Source: Monarcha castaneiventris obscurior
Taxonomy: Eukaryota; Chordata; Aves; Passeriformes; Monarchidae
Assembly (NCBI GenBank): GCA_026261815.1
Contig: JAMPIT010000434.1
Coordinates: 13,761,001 to 13,825,000 of the forward strand
Direction: 5' to 3'
DNA length: 64,000 nucleotides
This document shows positions 1-8,990 of the stretch, piece after piece. The stretch's first letter is position 1. The number at the start of each line of letters is the position of its first letter. The notes under the pieces are model-generated. The model was given only the letters and a program-made list of their open reading frames with translations. It had not been told where the DNA came from and did no database searches. Made by a program: the position numbers and the translations under genes.

Positions 1-1119
1 AGAAAAGAAGGACACAGGAGCCATTTAGAACTCAAAGTATGTAAATAATTTCAAAAGAAAAGTTGAAGAGACCATTTCACTGTCTGTTATGCGCTACCTG
101 GATCATCTGTGGAAAATCCCTTGGGGAGTTTTGCCTAGAAGTTCAGGGAAGAGGAAATCTATTTTCTCACTCTGACTGTGGCATTTTTTCCATGGGTAGC
201 TGCCTACTTGATTGATCTCATTTCCCCCAGCCCTCAGCCTTTCCTTCGGTCATCCAGCTGTGCAAGCAAAGGGGCAGCGGACGTTTCAGAGCACTTCCTT
301 CGCCAGTCCCTCCGGCTTGGGCCTGCTTTGTCCTGCTCACAGAACAATGGCTTTCACAGTCCCTGAGAAATGTGCCTCTCATTACTGCTCGCATCGAGAA
401 ACCTCCACTGGCATCAACTTTAAAAAGCTGCCAGCTACCACCTGGCAACCAGCATTCACTAGCGACCCCACTGCTGCTACACGGAGAGGCTCACTGAGGG
501 TGCCGGTTCGGGAGGTCTGGAGTCAGTGCTACACCACAGCCCGCAGTTCTGGAATTGTTTCTGGGATGCTGTGGCATTGTGGAGCCTCGTGCAGCCGGAC
601 CTGCCCTCACCAACGTGAACAGGCACCGCGTTAGGCACGCGTGACCCTGCAGTAAAGTTTCGCTAATTATTCACTTAAAAACTGTGGCTGGAGCATATAT
701 TAGTAAATTATAATAGTATTTCACAAGATAAAGTACTTAAATTTTAAAATAAAGTATAACATAGCATATATATGCTGTATGTATAAATGTGGCATAATAT
801 AGGAAAGGAAAGATGAACCCCCTGGATTTTACAGCTACGCATTGACCAAAAATGAGGGCAGAAATTTCCAGAATTTTGAGGGAAAAAAATTGTTTTCAGA
901 CTTTGCTTACTAATTTCCACAGACAAAAGATGTCGAGAAACTTAGATAGAATACCAGACTGGCGTCTGGGGAGGGGGAACAGTCAGAGTCTGCTGAGGTG
1001 CTGTCCCAAAAATTTGCTGAAAGGTGTCAAACTGGCCCCAAATCCACAGCCTTTCAGCTGCTGTACGTGTCACACGTGCCACGCAGGGCACAAAAGGCAC
1101 TTTCCCGGCTGTTGCGGCA
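1..1119. other. Intergenic DNA upstream of POLR2M, no gene seen
   Basis: This stretch leads into the POLR2M CpG island. Short overlapping open frames lie at 178-634 on both strands, but they show no family resemblance, splice borders or codon pattern that would support a gene. In mammals MYZAP lies directly upstream of POLR2M and can be read through into it (the GCOM1 transcripts). No MYZAP exon was recognised here; if the gene is conserved it lies outside the window. Positions about 660-800 are AT-rich. Confidence 0.5.
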
Positions 1120-1272
1120 ATTCCCGAGCGCTCAGGGCGAGTACCCAGCTCGGGGCTGAGGGGCCCCGCTGCCGCCCCCGCCCTCCCTCAGGCGCTGCCG
1201 CTCGGCGGGCGGGCGCAGGATCCGTTCCGCCCTTCGCCTTCCGAGCAAGTCGGGCCCTGCCGCGTGCCGTCG

Positions 1273-1279
1273 CTTCCGG
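1273..1279 (-). promoter_or_regulatory. ETS-family (GABP-like) site
   Basis: CTTCCGG on the + strand is the reverse complement of the ETS core CCGGAAG. It sits 36 bases upstream of the POLR2M start codon and directly beside the YY1 motif, a pairing common in vertebrate housekeeping promoters. Binding is inferred, not shown. Confidence 0.6.
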
Positions 1280-1291
1280 CAAGATGGCGGC
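1280..1291 (+). promoter_or_regulatory. YY1 site, also an upstream ATG
   Basis: CAAGATGGCGGC is a full match to the extended YY1 motif, which in mammalian promoters usually lies just downstream of the transcription start. The motif contains an ATG at 1284 in strong context (AAG ATG G). It is out of frame with the POLR2M start at 1315. If transcribed, it would open a short overlapping frame that ends in exon 2 (see findings). Confidence 0.7.
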
Positions 1292-1314
1292 CCGCGCGGC
1301 GCTGCCGGGGGCCC

Positions 1315-1400
1315 ATGGCGGCGGCTCCGGGGCTGCGCGGGCGGGCGCTGCCCGAGCTCCGCGAGATGCTGCGGCGGCAGCAGCGGCTGCTGGCCGATCG
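1315..1400 (+). CDS. POLR2M: POLR2M coding exon 1
   Basis: It encodes residues 1-28 plus two bases of codon 29. The visible conserved piece is [15 protein letters not shown], the usual start of the family. The donor is GATCG|GTGAGG, with GT at 1401-1402. The N-terminus before residue 11 is short and Ala/Gly/Arg-rich and differs from mammals. Confidence 0.93.
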
Positions 1401-4400
1401 GTGAGGGCTGCCGCGGCGCGGGAAACGGGGAGCACACCGGGCGTACCGCCGGCCTCGCCGTCCCCGCGCAGGCGGCAGGGGACGAGCCGCTCGCTCTCGT
1501 TCGGCGCCTGCGGGGGCCGGCGAGGCCGCGGGGATCCCGGGGCTCCAGCGGGACGCGGGGTAGCGCACAGCAGCCGTGTGGCTCTGCAGTCTGTGGGCAC
1601 AGGGATGGACCCCTGTCATGTGAGGAGGGGCTGAGAGAACTGGGATTGTGCAGCCTAGAAAAGAGAAGGCTTTGGGGTAACCTAATTGCAGCCTTCCAGA
1701 ACTTGAGGGGAACTTACAGGAAAGATGGGGCAAAACTATTTACAAGAGCATGTAGCGACGGACTAGGAGGGATTGGGTTCAAATTGAAAGAGAGTAGGTT
1801 TAGATTAGATACAGAAGGGAGAAATTATTCCCTGTGAGGGTGGTGAGGCATTGGAACAGAAGCTGTGGTTGCCCCACCCCTGGAAGTGTTCAGGGTTGGA
1901 TGGGGCTCTGGTCTGGTGGAAGGTGTCCCTGCCCGTGGCAGGGGCTGGAACGAGATGATCTCTAAGGTCCCTTCGCACCCAAACCATGTCATGACTCGTA
2001 TATTTCACTGACAACACAGAGTTACTGCTGTGCTGCAAGTGCTTTGCATCTTGCCGTGTTTCAGAAGTTTAGTGTGTAAATAAGAAGCTGATGTTACAAT
2101 GTGAAAGCGGCTCCATTAGCTATTCTAATAAAACACTTCTGTGTCTCAGATTGAAATAGGATTGTTTATAATAATTTTGTTTGTTTGTTTGTTTGTTTTA
2201 GGAAGTTCATTGCTAGGCTTCCAGATAAGGGTAAGAAGATCTCTGATTTTGCTGAAAAGCTGAAGCTTGCCATTTTCCAAGAGGAAGAACTTGCCAGGAC
2301 AGCTGAGTTGTTATCTGCTGTCAGGTTGGAGTTTCAGGCGAAACAGGAGGAGATTAATACAAGCAAACAGGAAGTTGTCTTAAATGAGGACACAGTGAAC
2401 AGTGCAGATTCCTCAGTCTTTAATGAAAACTCTAATATTAAAGACACTTCTGACATTTCTGCTGAAAGGCAGGAGGCAGAATATATTGAGGAAGATGCCA
2501 CAAATACAGCTTCGGAAAATCAAAGGACTCAGAGGAAAAATGATAAAGTAAAGACTGTTACAGAGGATCAGAACTGTTTTTGTGAAGTTGTCTCCAAGTC
2601 AGCCACAAGCAGTCATCTGAACAATGATCAGCAAGTCTCTCAGAGCAATACTGAGGATGGTACAGAAAGTACAGCTGCTTTGGACAGTAATAAAGATGCC
2701 TTGATTGATGCCTTTCAAAGAGTTACAATTGCAGATGGGGAAAATAGTGAAAAAATATTGGAAAAAGAGCAGGATGTGGCAAAACATAAGGGCAATGTAT
2801 TTGGAAGCCAGCATCCCAAGACACCACATTATATTGAAGTTCTAGAGGCTCGAGCCAAGAATCCAGTCATAAAAAAACCCAAATTTAAAACAAATGCGTA
2901 AGTATTGTGAAATAGAAAAAACCTTTTGTGAGATACTTGATGTGCATAAAATGGGAAATGGTACAGAATAAGCATGATGGCTTTATTTTCTAGCGATGAT
3001 TAAAGAGATTTAAAGTCTCATGACACACGAGGTTCATATGTTGGCTCTTTAGCTTTAAATGCCACGGAATCTCAGTACTGAGCCGTGGTCTCATTCTACC
3101 CATTAAAACAATTCCATGAATCTTCATGGAATTTCATAGCTTAAGGTGCAAAACTACTAAACAATTGGCAAAAATTTTGGATCACTTCTAGAACATGTAG
3201 AACTTGACTAGCTGGAAGCCTTTTGCTTTTTCTACACTTTTAGGAAAATTACAGTTCACATTGTCTGTTCTGGTAGCATTAGCAGTTTGTACCTTGTGTG
3301 ACTCCCAAAGCATTGCTACTTCAGTTTGCTAATAAATCAGTAAACCAGTTTGGTTCACTTTCAGGAGGAGCTTGTGATACTGTCTCTCTGCAGAGAAATA
3401 ATTCTAGTTTTTCTGAGTGCTGCTTACTTTTGATTTGTCTGTGTTTTCGGAGTACTTCAGACTTAGTTTCCACTCTTAGGTGTTAAAAGTAAGTTTTGGA
3501 ACTGGAGTTGTTCAACCTTGTGATGCAAATTTGGGTCACAGCTTAGGTGTTTTATGTCTCCCAGACTATCAGGAGAGCAGAGTGGATCATCTCATGGTTC
3601 CTCCTCCAGTCGATCACCTGGGGGATTTGGCTCTCCAGTTCCTCCAGAAGAAAGACGACTCAGAGATAAGAAACATTTGGATGACATCACAGCAGCTCGA
3701 CTGCCACCACTTCACCACTCCCCTGCTAAGCTGTTATCCATAGAGGAATCCATAGCAATTCAGATACAGCAAAAAGAAGCTTATGAGGTATGGATTTACA
3801 GTTTGGTCTGAAAATTATATAATCAGGATCACTCCTAAAAAAGAAAACATAAAGGGATCTTTTCATGGTGGTAAATTGAGATGGGCAGACTTTGAGGAAG
3901 GGCACTTTGTCTTGTATTTGATTCTTTTAATGATATAATTAAAGAATGTATTATTGGCATCTGAAAGTATTAGTCCTACATTAAACAAAGTCTGTGTGTG
4001 TTGATATGCTGACCTTATTACACTTTCTTCACTCATTTCACTATTCATTAAAGAGTTTTTGTCCCTTGCATAAATGAGGGCCTAGTAGTATTTGTAATTG
4101 TTAAAATATGCAAGTATCTACATTTGACTTTATTTCTGCTGTGTCTGAAGAATCCAAGTTCTGAGGTTCTTCAAAGTCTCTTGTAATGCATTTTGCCTTT
4201 CCAGGTAGTGTCAGGCTAATGTTTAAATTAGACACTATTGTAGAAGTGTTCTGTTAAAACTGACATTAGTCTTATCACAGATGGGGGCTGCCACAGGGAA
4301 AATTTCAACTTATTAAAAAGAATCAGATATTAATAGCATAGTTTTGTGTAAGTGTGAAAAGAAACCTGAAATTTCTTTGCTAATTACTAAAACTTTTCAT

Positions 4401-4658
4401 TAAGCCCGCTTTGGAATTACTGGTAGTATGATGTCCAGTTTATACTTTAGTGTATTAGTTTATTCATGAAAATGACAAATGAACACTTTTTTAACCCATG
4501 TCCTTTTTTTTCTTACATAGGAAATGCAAGCCAAGCTTGCAGCACAGAAGCTTGCAGAGAGACTGAATATAAAAATGCTCAGGTTTGAACCAGAGGGGGA
4601 GGCCTCAATGCAGTACAGAGAAGTGAGAGATGAAGATTATTTTTCAGCAGAAGACTGA
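1315..4658 (+). CDS. POLR2M: POLR2M (GRINL1A/Gdown1), RNA polymerase II subunit M; four coding exons
   Basis: POLR2M is the Pol II(G)-specific subunit. It binds RNA polymerase II in the nucleus, competes with TFIIF for it, helps hold paused polymerase and makes transcription depend on Mediator (family knowledge). Exons 1315-1400, 2202-2897, 3565-3787 and 4521-4658 total 1,143 nt, giving 380 residues; the human protein is about 368. All three introns have GT..AG borders, and the phases join cleanly. Residues 13-48 carry the conserved LREML / LPDKGKKI start. Residues about 50-230 are a diverged, acidic, Ser/Thr-rich stretch. [17 protein letters not shown] precedes the exon 2/3 junction. Residues 289-335 hold [18 protein letters not shown] and LLSIEES. 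Residues 336-380 hold [19 protein letters not shown] and an acidic tail. The start at 1315 was chosen by N-terminal similarity; its context is moderate (-3 C, +4 G). The gene spans 3.3 kb, shorter than the mammalian one. Confidence 0.96.
1600..1998 (+). mobile_element. CR1 LINE 3' end in POLR2M intron 1
   Basis: Read on the + strand this matches the 3' end of avian CR1 elements step by step. It shows a GAGGGGCTGAGAGAACTGG-like start, the 'cagcctagaaaagagaaggc' segment, the 'gtgagggtggtgaggcattg' segment, and GGTGTCCCTGCCCGTGGCAG. The end is close to TAAGGTCCC, then AACCATGTCATGACTC in place of the usual terminal octamer repeats. It is 5'-truncated, as most CR1 copies are, and diverged by point changes and a short deletion. 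Any open frame here is repeat-derived. Confidence 0.9.
2176..2199 (+). repeat. (GTTT)n microsatellite at the exon 2 acceptor
   Basis: About five GTTT units run directly into the acceptor AG of POLR2M exon 2 (2200-2201). The repeat supplies the pyrimidine tract, so length changes could affect splicing. Confidence 0.85.
2202..2897 (+). CDS. POLR2M: POLR2M coding exon 2
   Basis: The acceptor AG lies at 2200-2201, preceded by a GTTT microsatellite that serves as the pyrimidine-rich tract. The exon completes Arg29 and encodes through residue 260 plus two bases of codon 261. It opens with [13 protein letters not shown] and closes with the [14 protein letters not shown] block and KFKTN. Between them lies a poorly conserved acidic region rich in Glu, Asn, Ser and Thr. 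The donor is AATGC|GTAAGT, with GT at 2898-2899. Confidence 0.95.
3111..3132. repeat. Perfect 10-bp inverted repeat, 2-base spacer
   Basis: ATTCCATGAA, two bases, then TTCATGGAAT. It lies in POLR2M intron 2. It may be only a chance palindrome. Confidence 0.8.
3565..3787 (+). CDS. POLR2M: POLR2M coding exon 3
   Basis: The acceptor is TCTCCCAG at 3557-3564. The first base completes Ala261, and the exon then encodes residues 262-335. A Ser/Gly-rich linker (residues 263-285) leads into [18 protein letters not shown] and LLSIEES, the most conserved block of the family. The donor is TATGAG|GTATGG, with GT at 3788-3789, phase 0. Confidence 0.95.
4521..4658 (+). CDS. POLR2M: POLR2M coding exon 4 with stop
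   Basis: The acceptor TTCTTACATAG ends at 4520 after a run of T. The exon encodes residues 336-380: the helical stretch [19 protein letters not shown] and an acidic end, [13 protein letters not shown], followed by TGA at 4656-4658. Human POLR2M ends in a similar acidic tail. Confidence 0.95.
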   Translation, partial: EMQAKLAAQKLAERLNIKMLRFEPEGEASMQYREVRDEDYFSAED

Positions 4659-5200
4659 ATACATGAAAGGGTATCTGAGGATGAGCCATGTAATGGATCT
4701 TTATGCAGTACTTCTTAAAACCCAAACCTGAATCTTGAGAATACTTGATCTAGTCAGTTTTTTCTTAAAATTCTCACATGACAGCTCTAGGAAGGGTTCA
4801 GTGTAGACATCATAAATATACATGTGACATATATTTCTCAGTCTTATTTGGGGACTGTTCTTTGAGCATTTGGGGCATTCAGTCCTTTTGGAATGCCCCA
4901 CAGTTCTCAGCTTTAATGAAGTGAGCTCTTTAATACACTTCTGCAGGCTATGATGGGTCAGCTACAAGAGAAGGTTTCTTCTGTGCAGTAATGTGATTGC
5001 AGAGGGCTTTGGCATGAAACATGTCCATAAAGTAAGCTGAGGTGCCGTGAACTGTTCACGTGTATGAAAGCTCTTGTCTTGAGCTCTCGTCTTGTCTATG
5101 TGAAATGCTTCTTTTACCTATTTAATATTACCTTGCTTTTACCATATGGTGAAAATACCTGCCCAGAAATCTACAATAAATACCAGATCTTTAGGCTGTA
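4659..5200 (+). other. POLR2M: Probable POLR2M 3' UTR
   Basis: This sequence follows the POLR2M stop codon and carries no further exon that fits the protein. It is AT-rich. The first clear AATAAA lies at 5175-5180, so the transcript probably ends about 10-30 bases after that. A longer form to about 5,430 is possible. Confidence 0.6.
5175..5180 (+). terminator. POLR2M: AATAAA polyadenylation signal of POLR2M
   Basis: Canonical hexamer 517 bases after the stop codon, with a moderately GT-rich stretch 15-30 bases downstream. Confidence 0.6.
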
Positions 5201-5407
5201 AAGTGGCTTCTTATCACATGAGAACTTGTTTCTGAGCCTGCACCTTTAAATAATACTTGCTGCCCTTATGTTGTAAATTGGGAAGAATTTAAAGTTATTT
5301 TGTAACTCATATTCCATTTGGGCTTTAAGGGACTGCTGTTTGATTTTTTGTTATTATGGCAAAGCACATCAAGAGATCAAGTTAATCTGAAGACTTCACT
5401 ATTTTTT

Positions 5408-5413
5408 ATTAAA
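5408..5413 (+). terminator. POLR2M: ATTAAA, alternative polyadenylation signal
   Basis: Common variant hexamer followed by a strongly T-rich stretch with TG steps (about 5,415-5,450). It would give a 3' UTR about 230 bases longer than the AATAAA at 5175. Confidence 0.35.
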
Positions 5414-6039
5414 GATTTTTATGTTTTTCCTTATTTTTGTACACTGCTTTCAGACTTTGGAGTACTATTTTTTCATAGTCCAATACTGTAAATTAAGAGA
5501 TCCACCTTCTGGTTTTCTTGGAGAAAGTGTTCTGTGTATTTTTGAGTTTTGGCTGTTATTTGAAGACAAAAAACAACCTTACAAGACCATGAATAATAAT
5601 ACGAATTTTGAAAGATAAGGAGCACACCTGGCAATGATATTTCACTGTGGACTAGGATTTTCCAAGCCTAGTTTGAATTCAGTTCTTAAAAACAAACCTC
5701 AGAGATTCCTTGTATAGCTTGGCAATACCTGTTTTGCGAGATGTTGCCACAGCTGTGTGTGCAGGGCTGTCCCTGGATGTGTATATGTTCCTGCAGGAAT
5801 GATGTCTTTGGAAACCAAGGCTGCTCCAGCTACAAGTCATTTAAAAAGCTGCACGGGATGAAAATGGGGGAGGAAGGTCTCTGCCACATCTTGAGTGCAT
5901 GTAGCACCTTCCTAGCAGGCAGTAACTCTCTCCCAAATGCTCCACAAGCTCTCCTGGACAGTCCCTGTGGCACAGTCCATACCCTGGCACTGCAGCTGGA
6001 CAGGTGGAACTGCTGCTAAGCTACTTGTGATAATTTTTG

Positions 6040-6830
6040 ACTAGGTCATCTCTTGCTCTTTCCTGTTCTCATTGTTCATTGGCTTCTCATCAGCTCTTCC
6101 CTTTTCTGTATTAGGTTTTCCTGCTGTCACTAAACCAAATCCGTATTCTGCATCCCTGCACCCCCATTCCCTTTCATACGACACACTGCTCTGTGTGTGT
6201 CTGTGTCTAACTCCTGCCCTGTGTCAGGCATCCTCCTGCCACTGATACCTTATCTTGCTCTCTGGAACTCTGTCTAAATACCAGCTGTGCACCTGGCACC
6301 TCCTATGTGCCTCAGTCCCTTGAATATCTCACAGAGACCTCAACATCTTTGTGTCTTTGCCATGACTGCTCTCCTGAGGCTCTCCTCATTTCCTGTTTTG
6401 GTTTCAGACTCTGCAGGTGTTTGTCATTTCCAGGCCTCCTCACCTTTCTACCTTCTTTTCATATTTGGAGATTTTTTACCTCCTCTCTTGTCTGTGCTCC
6501 TCCTTCATCCTCCCAGCATCTCACCATCACTTGCCTTTGTCAGCACAATTCTTTGGCTTGTTTTCAGCCATTCACATTCATCCCTCAGCATCCATGTTGA
6601 TGACCCAGCTGATCTCAGGTGTATCTATTTCTGTTCAGCTGTGGCTCTGACTCACAGGCCAGAGGAGTGATCTCCTCCTGTGGATGGAGCTCATCTCTCA
6701 GATCAGTGCTTTCCATGCTAGCACCTGTTTGTCCAGCTGCATCTCGTCACCAGCCCTCCCATTATTGCAGCCTGTGGTGCTCAGGGACAACCAGCCTCAG
6801 AATTGTATTGGCTGTCCCTTTGCTGTTTCA
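6040..6830 (+). other. Pyrimidine-rich strand segment
   Basis: For almost 800 bases the + strand is dominated by C and T with few purine runs, keeping several + frames open (6287-6670, 6307-6600 and others). The translations look compositional: Ser, Leu, Pro and Phe without structure. It may be a decayed repeat or simply strand-biased sequence; I do not recognise a family. Confidence 0.45.
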
Positions 6831-8559
6831 TGAAACATAAATTACCACTTCCAGGCTGTTTGCATCTCTTTCCCTGGTTAGGATCATTGCCATTATCCGT
6901 TCTGACTGTGCTGTCACACCTCTGTTAGATGCTGTGTGTGTTTTCTCTATGCTGGCTTTTCTGTGCTAAAGGCATTCACACAAAGCTTCACAGTTAGGGA
7001 CTTGTTTTCTAGAGTACTGAAATTTACCTCTACCTAGGCTTCTGCTGACCACACACTTTTGCTAACTAATTCCTTGTGCTATTAACACACACTTTTGCTC
7101 TCTAAACTTTGTAAAGCAGAGGCAGTTTTCTTGATTTTTATTTTGATAGCATTCAACATGTTGGGCCTTTGCCAAAATGATCCCTAAATGGGCAAACTTC
7201 ACCTTTAAGGGGAGGTGGGGTGGGGTGGAAATCACTGTGGTAACAGGTGAAGTGCATTATGTATTTGTTAAACAATTAGCAGCTGTTCAGTGCAGTTTTG
7301 GGGAGTTCTTGTGGAGGAGAGTCCTGTGTGAATACAAACCCAGCTAAAGGTATGAATTTTAAGTTATTATTTAAAATTTTGCAAAATCTAGAGGCTTTCC
7401 TGGGAGCTGTTGCTTCTGAGCACAGGTATGCACTTTGAATTAGGATTCTGTGGATGATAAGAAAGCAAAGTCAGGTTTAAAAAGAGTCCTGCGTTAAGGT
7501 GGATGTGTAATGCAGAAATTTGTGAAAGGTTAGAGTACAAGAGGATCACAAAAGGATTTGTTAGATAATAAAAGGATGAATCATTAAATAGTATAGTCAT
7601 ACTGAAAAAGTTTCTGACTGAGTATGGTATTGCTGCTGTGTATTTCACTGTTCCCCAGTTCCAGATCATTTCAAAGTGTATATTGAGAGTTGAGGAGCTT
7701 GTTCTCTGTTCTGAGAATGGACTGTTGTATTTGAATGGGCTGTTAACACAGTAAAAATAAAGAATGGATAATATATTTTTGAAGTTGCTTGTTTGAATAA
7801 TGTTTTGTTTTGACCATGTAAAATTTAGAGGAAAATTAGATCTCTTTTGTGTCATTGCTTCACAAGGAAACATGGAGGTTGAGCAAGGAAACAATGGCTG
7901 TATAGGGTAAGAAAACTAGGAATGCAAATGGTGAGAAAAGACCTGCGATGCCTAAAGCTGGCTAATTTTGCAGGTCTGAGAGATGGCACAGAGACAGAGC
8001 TTAAATGTGTCCTGTGAGTCAGAGAGCTACAGCATGTGAGGCAGGGATCTGTGCAGCACCAGCTGTAGTCCCTTGATTTCTGCATTGCTGGAAGTACCTG
8101 ATTCCCAAACTGCACAGAAAAAAAGCCCTGTAACAGATTTTCTGTGCAGCAGCTTTAACCTTTCCTGAGGGAGAGAACATGCAATCTGGTTTGCCAGCTA
8201 TGGTGATAACATCATCTAGAGGATTTAGCCACCTAAAAATTTATGCTAAGTGTATAGGAAATATTTGAAAGAAGAAAAACATAGATGCTGCTGTACTTTA
8301 ATTGTTTTTGTCAGACTTTAAGAATAACTAAGAGTAGAAAAGACACAGAAGCCTTTCCTGTGTTTTAGTTTTCTGTCTGATGGCTTGTGGACTACTTCTA
8401 AGGGCCACGTGATCAGAAGAAAGTCAGTGACAGTAAGCTGTGAGCTCCTGTGTGGAGGACATGGGACTGGCAAATAGAGGGAACGTGTAAACTGCGGCTC
8501 CTTGCTGTGGAATTTCTGAATCTGCCACAGGGACACAGTATCAGGAGTGAGGGAAAATA

Positions 8560-8990
8560 CCCACGTGCTACTGATTGACGAATCGAAAGCTGAGTGGGAA
8601 GCCACGGAAGAAGCTGGTCGTGGTCCATGAGCAATCCCCAGGCAGCAGTTTCGGGGTTTCTGTGTGGAACTCGCAGACATACCACAAGCTGGCAGCCTTT
8701 AGCAGCCTCCCGGAGGTCGGTCCCGAGCAGCCCAAATTGGAGGTGTGGATGTGGCTGCTGGTTTGTTCCTTTGTGCAGCTCCAATGCAGAGCCGGCTCCC
8801 TGGATCCAGGCGTCTGGAACCTCAGTCATGTGCCATGCTGGGTTTTGCCAGTGAAAATTATCTGTAGTGGGAGCCAGTTCAGAACATTTCTGGCACAGTT
8901 TGGGTGGTGTCTGGCTCATTCTCTGCCTATAGCAAATTAGCGCCTGCAAGGAATGTCCTTGGGCCAGGGGAATTGCAACCGGCCTTTTAT
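8560..8990. other. CpG-enriched patch of unknown origin
   Basis: CpG dinucleotides cluster here while the flanks have very few. Overlapping open frames exist on both strands (8575-8940 +, 8413-9012 -). Possible explanations are a relatively young insertion such as a solo LTR, or a small CpG island. I could not identify terminal repeats or a target-site duplication by eye. Confidence 0.35.

Larger units (their letters stand above)
1120..1570 (+). promoter_or_regulatory. POLR2M: CpG island promoter of POLR2M
   Basis: GC and CpG content rise sharply from about 1,120 and fall again after about 1,570. The block covers the first coding exon (1315-1400) and the region just upstream. It contains an ETS-type motif and a YY1-type motif side by side at 1273-1291 and no obvious TATA box, as expected of a housekeeping promoter with focused or dispersed initiation. 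The transcription start is not visible, but the YY1 position suggests initiation within a few tens of bases upstream of it. The same high GC keeps several frames open on both strands here, so the long open frames across this block are composition artefacts. Confidence 0.85.

Noticed and set aside
212..634. Possible MYZAP terminal exon upstream of POLR2M
   Set aside because: The position fits mammalian synteny, but the translation lacks the expected coiled-coil character and no acceptor or polyadenylation signal pairs with it.
852..1634. 260-codon + strand frame through the POLR2M CpG island
   Set aside because: It is in the wrong frame relative to the conserved POLR2M start and its Ala/Arg/Gly/Pro content reflects GC-rich DNA. 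Only its internal ATG at 1284 is of interest.
7388..7894. 168-codon minus-strand open frame
   Set aside because: The translation is rich in Asn, Phe, Ser and Leu without domain features, and no upstream exon or promoter is visible.
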